From an uncultured Prevotella sp. (GTDB lineage Bacteria; Bacteroidota; Bacteroidia; Bacteroidales; Bacteroidaceae), in contig CALUFM010000001.1 in NCBI GenBank assembly GCA_944319935.1, forward strand, positions 186,001 to 250,000: 64,000 nt of DNA, read 5' to 3'. How positions within the stretch are numbered: the first letter of the stretch is position 1; every line of letters begins with the position of its first letter. Positions 9,485 to 19,841 of the stretch are shown one piece after another. The translations under genes were made by a program, and so were the position numbers. The notes beneath the pieces were generated by a model that was given only the letters and a program-made list of their open reading frames with translations, ran no database searches and had not been told where the DNA came from.

Positions 9485-10228
9485 ATGGACAAATACGGAC
9501 TTATAGGTTATCCTCTTGGCCATTCATTTTCAATAAGTTACTTCAATGAGAAGTTCGAGAATGAAAATATTAACGCCAAATACATCAACTTCGAGATTCC
9601 AACAATCGACGAATTGCCCGAAATTCTTGCCTCAAATCCTGAATTGAAAGGCCTAAATGTTACCATTCCATATAAAGAGAAGGTCATCCCCTTTCTTGAC
9701 TCTGTAAGTCCTGAGGCAAGGGCCATAGGTGCTGTCAACGTAATACGCATAGAACATAAAGGGAACAACACTATCCTAAAAGGCTATAACAGTGATGTCA
9801 TCGGCTTTACAAAAAGTATCGAGCCATTACTCGAACGCTTTCACAAGAAAGCATTGATATTGGGAACTGGCGGAGCGTCAAAAGCCATAAACTACGGACT
9901 AAAGTCCTTAGGTCTTGAAACGGTGTTTGTCAGCAGATACGAGCGTCCAGGCACAATCCAGTACGAAAAGATAACACCTGACATTATAAAAGAATACAAC
10001 GTCATTATAAACTGCACTCCATGTGGAATGTATCCACACATTGACGAATGTCCGTTGCTGCCATACGAAGCGATGGACAACAAGAACCTGCTATATGATT
10101 TATTATACAACCCAGACCAAACGCTTTTCATGAAAAAAGGTGCAGAACACGGAGCAACAGTAAAAAACGGTCTGGAAATGCTCTTGTTACAAGCATTCGC
10201 AAGCTGGGAATTCTGGAACAACAAATAA
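9485..10228 (+). CDS. aroE: Shikimate dehydrogenase
   Basis: 247 residues, slightly short but complete. YGLIGYPLGHSFS is the shikimate-binding N-terminus, LNVTIPYKEKV carries the catalytic lysine, and LILGTGGASKA is the NADP-binding loop. NGLEMLLLQA near the C-terminus is also typical. It reduces 3-dehydroshikimate in aromatic amino acid synthesis. The start overlaps nothing and follows menG closely. Confidence 0.94.
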   Translation: MDKYGLIGYPLGHSFSISYFNEKFENENINAKYINFEIPTIDELPEILASNPELKGLNVTIPYKEKVIPFLDSVSPEARAIGAVNVIRIEHKGNNTILKGYNSDVIGFTKSIEPLLERFHKKALILGTGGASKAINYGLKSLGLETVFVSRYERPGTIQYEKITPDIIKEYNVIINCTPCGMYPHIDECPLLPYEAMDNKNLLYDLLYNPDQTLFMKKGAEHGATVKNGLEMLLLQAFASWEFWNNK

Positions 10229-10356
10229 CCAAGGACTATTTTGAAGAACATTTGGCTTTAAACGTCAAAAACGGGAACATGACGTCAAGCTGAATCCGAA
10301 CTTCTCAAAATTCCAGAATAACACAACAATACAATCCTATAACCAAATATAAAACA

Positions 10357-11526
10357 ATGAATTCAAGTAATCGATACATGATGCGCGGAGTCTCAGCCGC
10401 CAAAGAAGATGTACACAACGCCATAAAGAACATCGACAAAGGAATATTTCCACAGGCTTTCTGCAAGATTATACCCGACATTCTCGGTGGAAATCCGGAA
10501 TATTGCAACATAATGCATGCTGACGGAGCTGGTACTAAATCATCCTTAGCATACACGTATTGGAAAGAAACGGGGGATTTGAGCGTTTGGAAAGGAATTG
10601 CTCAAGACGCATTGATAATGAACACGGACGATTTGCTCTGTGTAGGAGCTGTTGACAACATCTTGGTTTCCAGCACAATAGGCAGAAACAAGATGCTTGT
10701 GCCAGGTGAAGTGATATCAGCCATAATCAATGGCACGGATGAACTACTGGCCTCAATGCGTGAGATGGGCATTGGAATTTACGCCACTGGTGGAGAAACG
10801 GCAGACGTCGGAGACCTCGTAAGGACCATAATCGTAGACTCCACAGTGACTTGCAGGATGAAACGAAGCGACGTAATCAACAATGCCAACATACGTCCCG
10901 GTGACGTAATAGTTGGACTTGCGTCGTTCGGACAAGCTACATACGAAGACCGTTACAACGGGGGCATGGGGAGCAATGGGCTTACCAGCGCACGCCATGA
11001 CGTATTCTCAAAGTATCTGGCAAAGAAATATCCAGAAAGCTATGACCACGCCGTACCTGAAGAACTTGTTTACAGCGGCAACTACAACCTTACAGACACG
11101 ACACCCGATGTCCCTGTCAACGTTGGACAATTAGTCCTTTCACCCACACGTACATACGCTCCTGTCATCAAGAAAATACTTGACGAGCTACGCCCTGAAA
11201 TACACGGTATGGTTCATTGTACTGGAGGTGCGCAAACAAAGGTTCTCCATTTCGTTGACGACAACTGCAAGGTAGTGAAAGACAACATGTTCCCCGTACC
11301 CCTATTATTCAGGATTATAAAAGAACAAAGCGGCACTGACTGGCAAGAAATGTACAAAGTTTTCAATATGGGACACCGTATGGAAATATACGTAAGCCCT
11401 GAAAACGCGGACAAAGTTATCGCCATCAGCAAGAGCTTCAACATTGACGCACAAATAGTAGGACACATTGAAGAAGGGGAAAAGAGCCTGACGATAAAGT
11501 CGGAATTTGGCGAATTTAAATACTAA
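10357..11526 (+). CDS. purM: Phosphoribosylformylglycinamidine cyclo-ligase
   Basis: 389 residues. The long Bacteroidetes form begins MNSSNRYMMRGVSAAKEDVH. HADGAGTKSSLAY, MNTDDLLCVGA and YATGGETADVGDL are the ATP and FGAM-site motifs of AIR synthase. It closes the imidazole ring in purine synthesis. It is followed after 11 bases by the unrelated HTH-nuclease-like gene. Confidence 0.93.
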   Translation: MNSSNRYMMRGVSAAKEDVHNAIKNIDKGIFPQAFCKIIPDILGGNPEYCNIMHADGAGTKSSLAYTYWKETGDLSVWKGIAQDALIMNTDDLLCVGAVDNILVSSTIGRNKMLVPGEVISAIINGTDELLASMREMGIGIYATGGETADVGDLVRTIIVDSTVTCRMKRSDVINNANIRPGDVIVGLASFGQATYEDRYNGGMGSNGLTSARHDVFSKYLAKKYPESYDHAVPEELVYSGNYNLTDTTPDVPVNVGQLVLSPTRTYAPVIKKILDELRPEIHGMVHCTGGAQTKVLHFVDDNCKVVKDNMFPVPLLFRIIKEQSGTDWQEMYKVFNMGHRMEIYVSPENADKVIAISKSFNIDAQIVGHIEEGEKSLTIKSEFGEFKY

Positions 11527-11537
11527 CAGAAAGTAAA

Positions 11538-12470
11538 ATGACAATAAAGGATGCCATTCTAAAAAGTTTGAAAGACTTTCCACAAGGAGGAATAGCAAAA
11601 GACATTTACCAAAATATTGTAAGCAAAAAATATTTTGAATTCAACAAAAATGCAAAAACTCCTTATGCTACAGTGCAAGCCCTACTCGGTGACTTTATAA
11701 GAAACAACGACCCGAGAGTGTGCCGTATCATAAATTCAGACAATATCTATGAATATTGCCTGACGGAGTATTGCAGTCAAAACGTCCAAGTGTCCAGATC
11801 TGAAAAGGCAACAAAGCCAACATATACGGAAAGAGATTTACATCCTTTATTGTCAACTTTCTTAAAGAGGAAAAAAGGTATTATCTCCAAAACCATATTC
11901 CACGAACATTCCAACAAAAATGAAGAACACCAGAAATGGGTGCATCCCGATATTGTAGGAGTAGAGTTCATTGAATATGAGGACAATGTGTGCCAATCAT
12001 TTTTCAAAGCAACTAACAGGAATGACACATTGAAAATACATTCGTATGAATTGAAAAAAGAAATAACCACAGATTACGAATTAAAAAAATGCTTCTTCCA
12101 AGCTGTCTCAAATTCCAGTTGGGCTAATTACAGCTATTTAGTGGCTTTTAAGATAAGCGACAACCTACTTGAAGAATTGGAACGATTAAATAATTCTTTC
12201 GGAATAGGATTTATACAATTAAATCCCAATCCGGAAAAAAGTCGCATAATGTTTTCTCCCAAGGACAAGCAGCTCGACTTCAAAACGATAGAGAGACTTT
12301 GCAACATCAACCCCGATTTCAAGGTTTTCATAAAACAAATAGAAAAAATCATAACCGCAAGCGATAAATATGTTTATGATGTCAAAAAGGGACTTATCGA
12401 TATTTGTGACAAGACATTTGAAACAGAAGCCGAAGCGTTGAATTACTGCAAATACAAAAACATCATCTAA
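11538..12470 (+). CDS. HARE-HTH protein with possible PD-(D/E)XK nuclease domain
   Basis: 310 residues. Residues about 1-75 look like a HARE-type winged helix (AILKSLKDFPQGGIAKDIYQ, then TPYATVQALLGDF), a module found in restriction-linked and chromatin proteins. Residues about 95-260 contain HPDIVGVEF (Asp 138) and SYELKKE (Glu 171, Lys 173), the spacing expected of a PD-(D/E)XK nuclease core. It resembles orphan HrgA-like restriction-associated proteins, but no methylase or other defence gene is adjacent. It is more AT-rich than purM and prfA around it, suggesting later insertion. Function is unproven. Confidence 0.55.
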   Translation: MTIKDAILKSLKDFPQGGIAKDIYQNIVSKKYFEFNKNAKTPYATVQALLGDFIRNNDPRVCRIINSDNIYEYCLTEYCSQNVQVSRSEKATKPTYTERDLHPLLSTFLKRKKGIISKTIFHEHSNKNEEHQKWVHPDIVGVEFIEYEDNVCQSFFKATNRNDTLKIHSYELKKEITTDYELKKCFFQAVSNSSWANYSYLVAFKISDNLLEELERLNNSFGIGFIQLNPNPEKSRIMFSPKDKQLDFKTIERLCNINPDFKVFIKQIEKIITASDKYVYDVKKGLIDICDKTFETEAEALNYCKYKNII

Positions 12471-12494
12471 CCATACCGTTTTTTTTAAGAAAAG

Positions 12495-13607
12495 ATGACA
12501 GACAACAACAGCATACTTGAAAAGCTTGAGGGGCTTGAGAGCCGTTATGAAGAAATATCGACACTCATTACCGACCCGTCAGTCATTTCAGACCAAGAGA
12601 GATATGTACGTCTGACACGCGAGTACAAGGATTTGGACGACATAATGAAAGCCCGCAAGAAATATATCGCATGTCTAAATTCAATAAAAGAAGCCAAAAA
12701 CATTCTTGCTAACGAGAGCGACCCAGATCTCAAGGAAATGGCTCGTGAAGAACTTCAGGCCAACGAAGAACTTCAGCCAAAGCTCGAAGAAGAAATAAAA
12801 ATGGCCCTCGTACCCAAAGACCCAGAGGATGTCAAAAACGTGCAAATGGAGATACGCGCCGGTACAGGAGGCGACGAAGCCGCCCTGTTTGCCGGAGACT
12901 TGTTCCAAATGTACAAGAAATTCTGCGACTCCATGGGCTGGACGCTCTCCGTCACGAGCGTGAGCGAGGGCGCAGTAGGCGGATACAAGGAAATAGACTT
13001 CGCCGTGAGCGGCGACAACGTTTACGGCACGTTGAAATACGAGTCGGGCGTTCACCGCGTGCAACGAGTGCCGGCCACCGAGACCCAAGGCCGCATGCAC
13101 ACCAGCGCGGCGACAGTGGCCGTGCTGCCTGAGGCCGATAAGTTCGAGGTGAACATCAACGAGGGCGACATCAAGTGGGACACGTTCCGCAGCTCGGGTG
13201 CCGGCGGACAGAACGTCAACAAGGTTGAGTCAGGCGTGCGCCTGCGCTATCCGTGGAAGAACCCCAACACAGGCGAAGTGGAGGAAATACTCATCGAGTG
13301 TACCGAAACGCGCGACCAACCCAAAAACAAGGAGCGCGCCCTGTCACGCCTTCGCACTTTCATATACGACCGCGAACACCAGAAATACATTGACGACATA
13401 GCCAGCCGCCGCAAGACACTCGTCTCCACAGGCGACCGCAGCGCAAAGATACGCACATACAACTTCCAGCAAGGCCGCGTAACCGACCACCGCATTGGCT
13501 ACACAACGCATGACCTGCAAGGTTTTCTCAGTGGCAACATCAAGGAAATGATTGACGCCCTGACTGTGGCCGAAAACGCGGAAAGGATGAAAGAAGCGGA
13601 ACTTTAA
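12495..13607 (+). CDS. prfA: Peptide chain release factor 1
   Basis: 370 residues. The GGQ motif in RSSGAGGQNVNK contacts the peptidyl transferase centre, and YNFQQGRVTDHRI is the RF1 C-terminal signature. The protein reads UAA and UAG stop codons. The first third of the gene is more AT-rich than the rest, with a step near 12830. Spacing to the preceding gene is 24 bases. Confidence 0.95.
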   Translation: MTDNNSILEKLEGLESRYEEISTLITDPSVISDQERYVRLTREYKDLDDIMKARKKYIACLNSIKEAKNILANESDPDLKEMAREELQANEELQPKLEEEIKMALVPKDPEDVKNVQMEIRAGTGGDEAALFAGDLFQMYKKFCDSMGWTLSVTSVSEGAVGGYKEIDFAVSGDNVYGTLKYESGVHRVQRVPATETQGRMHTSAATVAVLPEADKFEVNINEGDIKWDTFRSSGAGGQNVNKVESGVRLRYPWKNPNTGEVEEILIECTETRDQPKNKERALSRLRTFIYDREHQKYIDDIASRRKTLVSTGDRSAKIRTYNFQQGRVTDHRIGYTTHDLQGFLSGNIKEMIDALTVAENAERMKEAEL

Positions 13608-13614
13608 TTCAAGC

Positions 13615-13697
13615 AGACAAGCAGGCAGCAACAAGCAAACAAGTAGACAAACGGCAAAACAAATCCCCTTGTATGCTTGTCGCCGCGAACTTGTCAA
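13615..13697. repeat. Long intergenic inverted repeat B
   Basis: Between prfA and pyrF. The left arm (about 13615-13647) and the reverse complement of the right arm (about 13665-13697) share GACAAG, then GC-GC, then ACAAGCA-ACAAG, with scattered mismatches. The words match those in repeat A at 8626-8720, so the two look like members of one family. Confidence 0.6.
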
Positions 13698-13713
13698 CTA
13701 AAAAATAAAAGCA

Positions 13714-14541
13714 ATGACAAGACAACAACTCATCGAACAGATTTTCACAAAGAAAAGTTTTCTTTGCGTAGGACTTGACACTGACATCAAGAAGATACCA
13801 AGCCATCTTCTCGGAAGCGAAGACCCGATTTTCGATTTCAACAAGGCAATCATCGACGCAACAGCCGAATACTGCGTGGCATACAAGCCCAACCTCGCGT
13901 TCTACGAAAGTATGGGCACGAAAGGCATTGCTTCTTTTGAGCGCACGGTAAAGTATTTGAATGACAACTACCCTAACCACTTCATCATCGCCGACGCAAA
14001 ACGTGGCGACATCGGCAATACGTCGGCAATGTACGCCCGTACATTTTTCGAGGAATACGACCTCGACGCGCTCACCGTTGCGCCATATATGGGCGAAGAC
14101 AGCGTTACGCCTTTCCTCGGCTATGACGGCAAGTGGGTCATCCTGCTGGCGCTGACGAGCAACAAGGGGTCGCACGACTTCCAGCTGACAGAAGACAAAG
14201 ACGGCGAACGCCTATTTGAAAAAGTCATACGCAAGTCACAAGCTTGGGCCGGCGACGACCGCATGATGTACGTCGTAGGCGCAACACAGGGAGAGATGTT
14301 CAAGGACATCCGTGCCGTAGCCCCCACCCACTTCCTCCTTGTTCCCGGCGTAGGGGCGCAAGGCGGAAGCCTACAGGAGGTTTGCAAGTATGGCATGACC
14401 AAGGACTGCGGACTGCTCGTAAACAGCAGCCGCGGCATCATCTACGCTTCCTCTGACACCGACTTCGCCGAAGCGGCAGCAGTAAAAGCCAAAGAATTAC
14501 AAGCGGAAATGGCCTTGGAACTTGACAAGATACAATGCTGA
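13714..14541 (+). CDS. pyrF: Orotidine 5'-phosphate decarboxylase
   Basis: 275 residues, the longer type 2 enzyme. FLCVGLDTD opens the barrel and [15 protein letters not shown] holds the catalytic Lys-Asp tetrad. VPGVGAQGG is the phosphate-binding region. It makes UMP from OMP. A terminator follows at 14567. Confidence 0.94.
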   Translation: MTRQQLIEQIFTKKSFLCVGLDTDIKKIPSHLLGSEDPIFDFNKAIIDATAEYCVAYKPNLAFYESMGTKGIASFERTVKYLNDNYPNHFIIADAKRGDIGNTSAMYARTFFEEYDLDALTVAPYMGEDSVTPFLGYDGKWVILLALTSNKGSHDFQLTEDKDGERLFEKVIRKSQAWAGDDRMMYVVGATQGEMFKDIRAVAPTHFLLVPGVGAQGGSLQEVCKYGMTKDCGLLVNSSRGIIYASSDTDFAEAAAVKAKELQAEMALELDKIQC

Positions 14542-14566
14542 AAACAATAACAGCAACACACCTGAT

Positions 14567-14608
14567 AACCGTCCGTAAGGCATTTCACTGCCATGCGGAC
14601 GGTTTTTC
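14567..14608 (+). terminator. Terminator after pyrF
   Basis: AACCGTCCG (14567-14575) pairs perfectly with CGGACGGTT (14596-14604), followed by TTT. Confidence 0.8.
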
Positions 14609-15181
14609 ATTATGAAAAATATTCACCGTTTTTGCTTACAAAGTGATTTCCGTTAACGCCTCACACCGGTGATATTCGCAAACAAGCCTGTCATGGCACG
14701 CAAATATGCAAGCTTATTGTGTGCAAACGTAAACAAATGAGGTTCAGGCACTTGTGTCACCAATGGCATTTATGAGCAATATTAATGGCGTTAAAAAGAC
14801 ACGACAACCGCCCTTTCAATAAACAAAAGCCGCAAATTCACACCTTTATAGCGGCCGTCACGTCTCTGAATTGCAGCATTTTCCTCCGCAAAAGGCATCC
14901 TTTCATCACGCAAAATGCCCCATGTCACCACCCTGTTGATGACAAAACACCGTTTTAACACCCTTAAAAACTCACCTCATCAGCCTATTTTGACGATTAT
15001 CACTGACAAGACCCAAATAGACAAATGACACAACACAGCCAGCATTAGCAGACAAAATGAAACCACTCCACGACTCCAAATGAGCCGTACCAATGCCATA
15101 CAAACATAAGCACGGCTTTAAATCTTGTCGCCAAAAGCATCCGCCTCTTAAACGAAAAACACAAATTAATACGCCCGTGCA
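14609..15181. other. Gene-free region
   Basis: About 570 bases with no open frame carrying motifs or a plausible ribosome site, and no RNA-like promoter-terminator pair. It contains dispersed words such as CAAAATGCCCCATG and ACAAAACACCG that recur in other gene-free stretches of this window. Confidence 0.45.
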
Positions 15182-15214
15182 TTTGCCATTTATGGAAAAA
15201 GATGTTAATTTTGC
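15182..15214 (+). promoter_or_regulatory. Promoter for the HD-domain gene
   Basis: TTTG at 15182-15185, a 20-base spacer, then TAATTTTGC at 15206-15214: a full match to the Bacteroidetes housekeeping promoter. The leader would be about 80 nt. Confidence 0.8.
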
Positions 15215-15299
15215 AACGGCTTAACGCAGGGTATGATGAAATAAAGAGAGGCAGTTTTTTGTCTCAATTCCATAAATTCAAAACCCCTTAATTCCTAAA

Positions 15300-16520
15300 A
15301 TGAACGACAGCAAAATAATCAACGACCCGATATTCGGTTTCATCAAGATACCACACGGACTGCTGCTCAACATCGTTGAACATCCGTTGATGCAAAGGCT
15401 GACAAGGATTAAACAGTTGGGACTCACTTCCATGGTCTATCCGTCAGCCCAACACACGAGATTCCAACACTCTATCGGAGCATTCCACCTGATGAGCGAA
15501 GCTATAACTTCACTCACCCAAAAGGGCATCTTCATCTTCGACAGCGAAGGTGAAGCCGTTGAGGCTGCCATCCTGATGCACGACATCGGCCACGGGCCTT
15601 TCTCGCACGTACTTGAACACACGCTGATAAACGGAATCAGCCACGAAGAAATATCACTGCTGATGATGGAGCAAATCAACCGTGAGATGAAAGGCGAACT
15701 TAATCTTGCGTTAAAGATATTCAAAAACGAATACCCAAAGAAATTCCTGCACCAGCTAATCAGCAGCCAGTTAGACATGGACAGGCTGGATTACCTGAGC
15801 CGCGACAGTTTCTTCACAGGTGTGACAGAAGGCAACATCGGCTGCGCGAGAATAATAAAAATGCTCGACGTGCATGACGACAACCTCGTGGTCAACTCGA
15901 AAGGATTGTACTCAATAGAAAACTACCTGATGGCCAGGAGGTTGATGTACTGGCAAGTGTACCTGCACAAGACAACCGTATCAAGCGAAAAAGTGCTTGT
16001 AAACGCCCTGCTCCGCGCCAAACAACTTGCATGTGAAGGAAAGAAAATCTTTGCAACGCCATGCCTGAAATTTTTCCTGTACAACGACATCAGTGCCGAC
16101 AAATTCAAATCGGACGAAGAAGCGCAACACTATTATTCACTGCTTGACGACAATGACATTTGGAGTTCCCTGAAAGTATGGATTGACAGCGACGACAAGG
16201 TTCTTTCAATCCTTTCAAACGACATATTGAACCGCAACCTGTTCAAGGTTGAAATACACGACACGCCAATCAGTGACGAACAAACAGAAGCTACAAGAAA
16301 GACTCTCGCCGCAAAATTTGGAATAAGCGCAAAAGAAGCCGACTACCTGATGAGCGTTGACACTATACAGAAAGACATGTACAACGTCAACGACGACCGC
16401 ATAACCATATTGTACAAAGACAACACGCTGAAAGACATTTCTGAAGCGTCGGAAGTGATGAACATATCATTACTTTCCAAAAAAATTCGCAAATATTATT
16501 TATGTTATCAGCGTTTTTGA
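15300..16520 (+). CDS. HD-domain phosphohydrolase, SAMHD1/dGTPase-like
   Basis: 406 residues. RFQHSIGAFHLM and ILMHDIGHGPFSHVLEH give the H..HD..D metal site of the COG1078-type HD hydrolases, and DMDRLDYLSRD is a further family signature. Relatives hydrolyse dNTPs; the substrate here is not shown. It precedes the lipid A genes by 45 bases but a -7 box at 16532 may start those separately. Confidence 0.85.
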   Translation: MNDSKIINDPIFGFIKIPHGLLLNIVEHPLMQRLTRIKQLGLTSMVYPSAQHTRFQHSIGAFHLMSEAITSLTQKGIFIFDSEGEAVEAAILMHDIGHGPFSHVLEHTLINGISHEEISLLMMEQINREMKGELNLALKIFKNEYPKKFLHQLISSQLDMDRLDYLSRDSFFTGVTEGNIGCARIIKMLDVHDDNLVVNSKGLYSIENYLMARRLMYWQVYLHKTTVSSEKVLVNALLRAKQLACEGKKIFATPCLKFFLYNDISADKFKSDEEAQHYYSLLDDNDIWSSLKVWIDSDDKVLSILSNDILNRNLFKVEIHDTPISDEQTEATRKTLAAKFGISAKEADYLMSVDTIQKDMYNVNDDRITILYKDNTLKDISEASEVMNISLLSKKIRKYYLCYQRF

Positions 16521-16531
16521 ATAAATTTATT

Positions 16532-16540
16532 TATCTTTGC
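16532..16540 (+). promoter_or_regulatory. -7 box for the lpxD cluster
   Basis: TATCTTTGC lies 26 bases before the lpxD ATG, at the 3' end of the HD gene. The nearest TTTG (16516-16519) is only 12 bases upstream, so the -33 element is doubtful. Confidence 0.5.
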
Positions 16541-16565
16541 ATCTATAAAATGTAATTACATTGCA

Positions 16566-17618
16566 ATGGAATTTACGGCAAAACAAATAGCAAGTTTCAT
16601 CGACGGTAAAGTTGAAGGCGACGAGAACGCGAAAATACACACTTTCGCAAAGATTGAAGAGGGAACGCCAGGGGCGATATCGTTTCTTTCAAATCCCAAA
16701 TACACCCATTACATATACGAAACAAAATCAAGCATCGTCCTCGTCAATGAGGATGTAGAGCTGACACAGCCTGTAAATGCCACGTTGATACGCGTCAAGA
16801 ACGCATACGAATGCGTGGCCAAGTTGCTGCAACTATACCAAGCGTCACAGCCAAAGAAAACAGGCGTAAGCCCAATGGCTTTCGTGGCTGAAAGCGCGAA
16901 AATCGGCAAAGACTGTTACATAGGGGCTTTCGCATACATAGGTGAAGGCGTTGAAATCGGCGACAATACGCAAATACATCCGCACGCAGTAATTGAAGAC
17001 GGCGTAAAAATCGGCGCAAAATGCCTTATTTATCCCAACGTGACAATATACCAAGGCTGCAAGTTAGGCAACAATGTGACGATACACGCTGGTTCGGTTA
17101 TTGGTGCAGACGGTTTCGGTTTCGCTCCCAACACTGACGGATACGACAAAATCCCCCAAATCGGCATAGTGACAATTGAAGATGACGTAGAGATTGGCGC
17201 AAACACTTGCGTTGACCGCTCTACCATGGGCACCACAATCATACGCAAAGGCGTGAAACTTGACAACCTCGTACAGATAGCCCACAACGTTGAAGTGGGC
17301 GAAAACACCGTAATGTCAGCACAGGTAGGCGTTGCGGGAAGCACGAAAATCGGCAAGTGGTGCATGTTCGGCGGCCAAGTGGGAATATCCGGACACATAA
17401 GTATTGGCGACAAGACTTTTCTCGGAGCGCAATCAGGCGTACCAGGCAACATCAAGGGTAACAAAACATTGATAGGGACACCGCCAATGGAGCCTAAGGC
17501 TTACTTCAAATCAATTGCGCTTACACGCAGACTGCCAGAGATTTACAAACAGCTTGGCGAGTTACAGAAACAAGTGGAAGAAATCAAAAAGACTTATAAC
17601 AACAATGGAAATGTCTAA
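16566..17618 (+). CDS. lpxD: UDP-3-O-acylglucosamine N-acyltransferase
   Basis: 350 residues. An N-terminal uridine-binding domain ([17 protein letters not shown]) is followed by hexapeptide repeats of a left-handed beta helix, with [10 protein letters not shown] and [11 protein letters not shown] carrying the catalytic histidine region. It adds the second acyl chain in lipid A synthesis. The 3' end overlaps the start of lpxC-fabZ by 8 bases, indicating coupled translation. Confidence 0.95.
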   Translation: MEFTAKQIASFIDGKVEGDENAKIHTFAKIEEGTPGAISFLSNPKYTHYIYETKSSIVLVNEDVELTQPVNATLIRVKNAYECVAKLLQLYQASQPKKTGVSPMAFVAESAKIGKDCYIGAFAYIGEGVEIGDNTQIHPHAVIEDGVKIGAKCLIYPNVTIYQGCKLGNNVTIHAGSVIGADGFGFAPNTDGYDKIPQIGIVTIEDDVEIGANTCVDRSTMGTTIIRKGVKLDNLVQIAHNVEVGENTVMSAQVGVAGSTKIGKWCMFGGQVGISGHISIGDKTFLGAQSGVPGNIKGNKTLIGTPPMEPKAYFKSIALTRRLPEIYKQLGELQKQVEEIKKTYNNNGNV

Positions 17619-18996
17619 ACAGAATACATTGAAAGGCAGTTTTGCCCTATGCGGGAAAGGCCTTCATACAGGATTGAACCTAACCATAACTTTCAACCCG
17701 GCTGCAGTCAATACCGGCTACAAGATACAAAGAATCGACCTTGAAGGCCAACCTGTAATTGACGCCATAGCCGAAAACGTTGTTGACACGCAACGCGGAA
17801 CGGTAATAGGCAAAGGCGACGTCAAGGTGTCAACCGTTGAACACGCGCTTGCCGCCCTCTACGCATTAGGCATTGACAACTGCCTAATACAAGTTAACGG
17901 TCCTGAATTCCCGATACTTGACGGTTCTGCGGCACAATACGTAAGCAAAATCACAGAAATAGGCATTGAGGAGCAAAACGCGCCGAAAGACTATTACATC
18001 ATACGCAACAAGATAGAAGTGAAGGATGCCGAAACCGGCTCTTGCATCACAATATTGCCAGATGATGAATTCAGCCTGACTGCAATGTGTTCGTTCGATT
18101 CAAAATTCATCAACAGCCAATTTGCGACACTCGACCACATTGAAGACTTTGCCAAGGAAATCGCTCCAGCACGTACATTTGTTTTCGTGAGAGACATCGA
18201 ACCGTTGCTCCGTGCAAACCTCATAAAAGGCGGTGACATGGACAACGCCATCGTAATATACGAAAGACAGACAACGCAAGAACGTCTTGACACACTTGCG
18301 GACTTCCTCAACGTGCCACACCTCGACGCGACCAAACTTGGATACATCCAGCATAAGCCATTGGTGTGGGAGAATGAATGTACACGCCACAAACTGCTCG
18401 ACATAATAGGTGACATGGCCCTGATAGGCAAACCCATCAAGGGACGTATCATCGCCACCAAACCAGGCCATACGATAAACAATAAGTTTGCAAGGCTGAT
18501 GCGCCGCGAAATACGCAAACATGAAATACAAGCCCCGATATACAACTGCAACGAGGCTCCCATAATGGACGTGAACCGCATACGCGAACTACTGCCCCAT
18601 CGCTATCCAATGCAGTTGGTTGACAAAGTCATTGCATTGGGGCCTAGCAGCATTGTCGGTGTAAAGAATGTAACAAGCAACGAGCCATTCTTCCAAGGAC
18701 ATTTTCCACAAGAGCCTGTCATGCCAGGCGTCCTTCAGGTTGAAGCCATGGCACAGTGTGGTGGCTTGTTGGTACTTAACACTGTTGAAGAACCTGAACG
18801 ATGGTCAACATATTTCATGAGGATAGACGAAGTGAAATTCCGTCAGAAAGTTGTCCCGGGTGACACCTTGCTGTTCAAGGTTGACCTTCTAGCTCCAGTA
18901 CGCCATGGCGTATCGTCTATGAAAGGATATGTTTTCGTTGGCGACAAGGTCGTATCTGAAGCCACGTTCACAGCACAGATTGTCAAGAACAAATAA
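17611..18996 (+). CDS. Fused LpxC deacetylase / FabZ dehydratase
   Basis: 461 residues from the ATG at 17611; an ATG at 17605 would add two residues. The LpxC part (about 1-310) has [16 protein letters not shown] and HKLLDIIGD with the zinc and catalytic histidines. The FabZ part (about 315-461) has [12 protein letters not shown] and [20 protein letters not shown] with the active-site His and Glu. The fusion is a Bacteroidetes trait joining the committed lipid A step to fatty-acid dehydration. It overlaps lpxD and is followed by lpxA. Confidence 0.95.
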   Translation: MSKQNTLKGSFALCGKGLHTGLNLTITFNPAAVNTGYKIQRIDLEGQPVIDAIAENVVDTQRGTVIGKGDVKVSTVEHALAALYALGIDNCLIQVNGPEFPILDGSAAQYVSKITEIGIEEQNAPKDYYIIRNKIEVKDAETGSCITILPDDEFSLTAMCSFDSKFINSQFATLDHIEDFAKEIAPARTFVFVRDIEPLLRANLIKGGDMDNAIVIYERQTTQERLDTLADFLNVPHLDATKLGYIQHKPLVWENECTRHKLLDIIGDMALIGKPIKGRIIATKPGHTINNKFARLMRREIRKHEIQAPIYNCNEAPIMDVNRIRELLPHRYPMQLVDKVIALGPSSIVGVKNVTSNEPFFQGHFPQEPVMPGVLQVEAMAQCGGLLVLNTVEEPERWSTYFMRIDEVKFRQKVVPGDTLLFKVDLLAPVRHGVSSMKGYVFVGDKVVSEATFTAQIVKNK

Positions 18997-19010
18997 CACC
19001 TATTATAATA

Positions 19011-19039
19011 ATAAGGGCAGACATAGAATCTGCCCTTAT
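19011..19039 (+). terminator. Hairpin between lpxC-fabZ and lpxA
   Basis: ATAAGGGCAGA (19011-19021) pairs perfectly with TCTGCCCTTAT (19029-19039) around a 7-base loop. The T-run after it is weak, so it may be a partial terminator or an mRNA-stability stem inside the cluster. Confidence 0.55.
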
Positions 19040-19055
19040 CAAATTTTGTACTAAT

Positions 19056-19826
19056 ATGAACCAAATAAGTCCACTTGCATACGTTCACCCCGAAGCGAAA
19101 TTAGGTGACAACAATATTATCGGCCCATTCTGCTACATAGACAAAAACACGGCCATTGGTGACAACAATGTGTTCCAAAACAGCGTAACCATAAATTACG
19201 GCGCACGCATAGGCAATGGCAATGAGATATTCCCTGGCGCAAGCATAAGCACAAAGCCACAGGACCTCAAGTTCAAAGGAGAAGACACGACTTGTGAAAT
19301 TGGCGATAATAATAGCATACGTGAATGTGTAACCATCTCAAGAGGAACGGCCTCAAAAGGCACAACAACTGTAGGTTCGAACAACCTCCTGATGGAAAAC
19401 GTACATATCGCACATGACTGTGTTGTAGGTAGCGGATGCATCATTGGCAACTCGACCAAATTCGGCGGCGAAGTGACCGTTGACGACCATGCAATAATAA
19501 GCGCGGAAGTGCTGACTCACCAGTTTTGCCACATTGGAGGCTTTGTTATGATTCAAGGAGGCTGCCGCTTCAGCCAAGACATTCCGCCGTTTATAATTGC
19601 AGGAAAAGAACCTACACGTTATTGTGGCATCAACCTTGTGGGATTACGCCGCAGGGGATTCGACAACGAACTGATAAACAACATCCACGAAGCATACCGC
19701 TTACTTTATTCAAAAGGTGTGCTTAAAGAGGGAATAGAGGAAATACGAAAGAACTTGCCTGAAAGCAAAGAAATCAACTATATCATTGACTTCGTTGAAA
19801 ATTCAAAACGGGGAATAATAAGATAA
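19056..19826 (+). CDS. lpxA: UDP-N-acetylglucosamine acyltransferase
   Basis: 256 residues. ISPLAYVHPEAKLGDNN begins a hexapeptide-repeat helix; HIAHDCVVG contains the catalytic histidine segment and GLRRRGF is the LpxA C-terminal signature. It starts lipid A synthesis by acylating UDP-GlcNAc. It is the third lpx gene in order D, C-fabZ, A. Confidence 0.94.
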   Translation: MNQISPLAYVHPEAKLGDNNIIGPFCYIDKNTAIGDNNVFQNSVTINYGARIGNGNEIFPGASISTKPQDLKFKGEDTTCEIGDNNSIRECVTISRGTASKGTTTVGSNNLLMENVHIAHDCVVGSGCIIGNSTKFGGEVTVDDHAIISAEVLTHQFCHIGGFVMIQGGCRFSQDIPPFIIAGKEPTRYCGINLVGLRRRGFDNELINNIHEAYRLLYSKGVLKEGIEEIRKNLPESKEINYIIDFVENSKRGIIR

Positions 19827-19841
19827 TCATTATCCTCGCTC

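Noticed and set aside
19011..19039. Hairpin as the end of the lpx transcript
   Set aside because: The T-run is weak and lpxA follows at once on the same strand, so full termination is unlikely.
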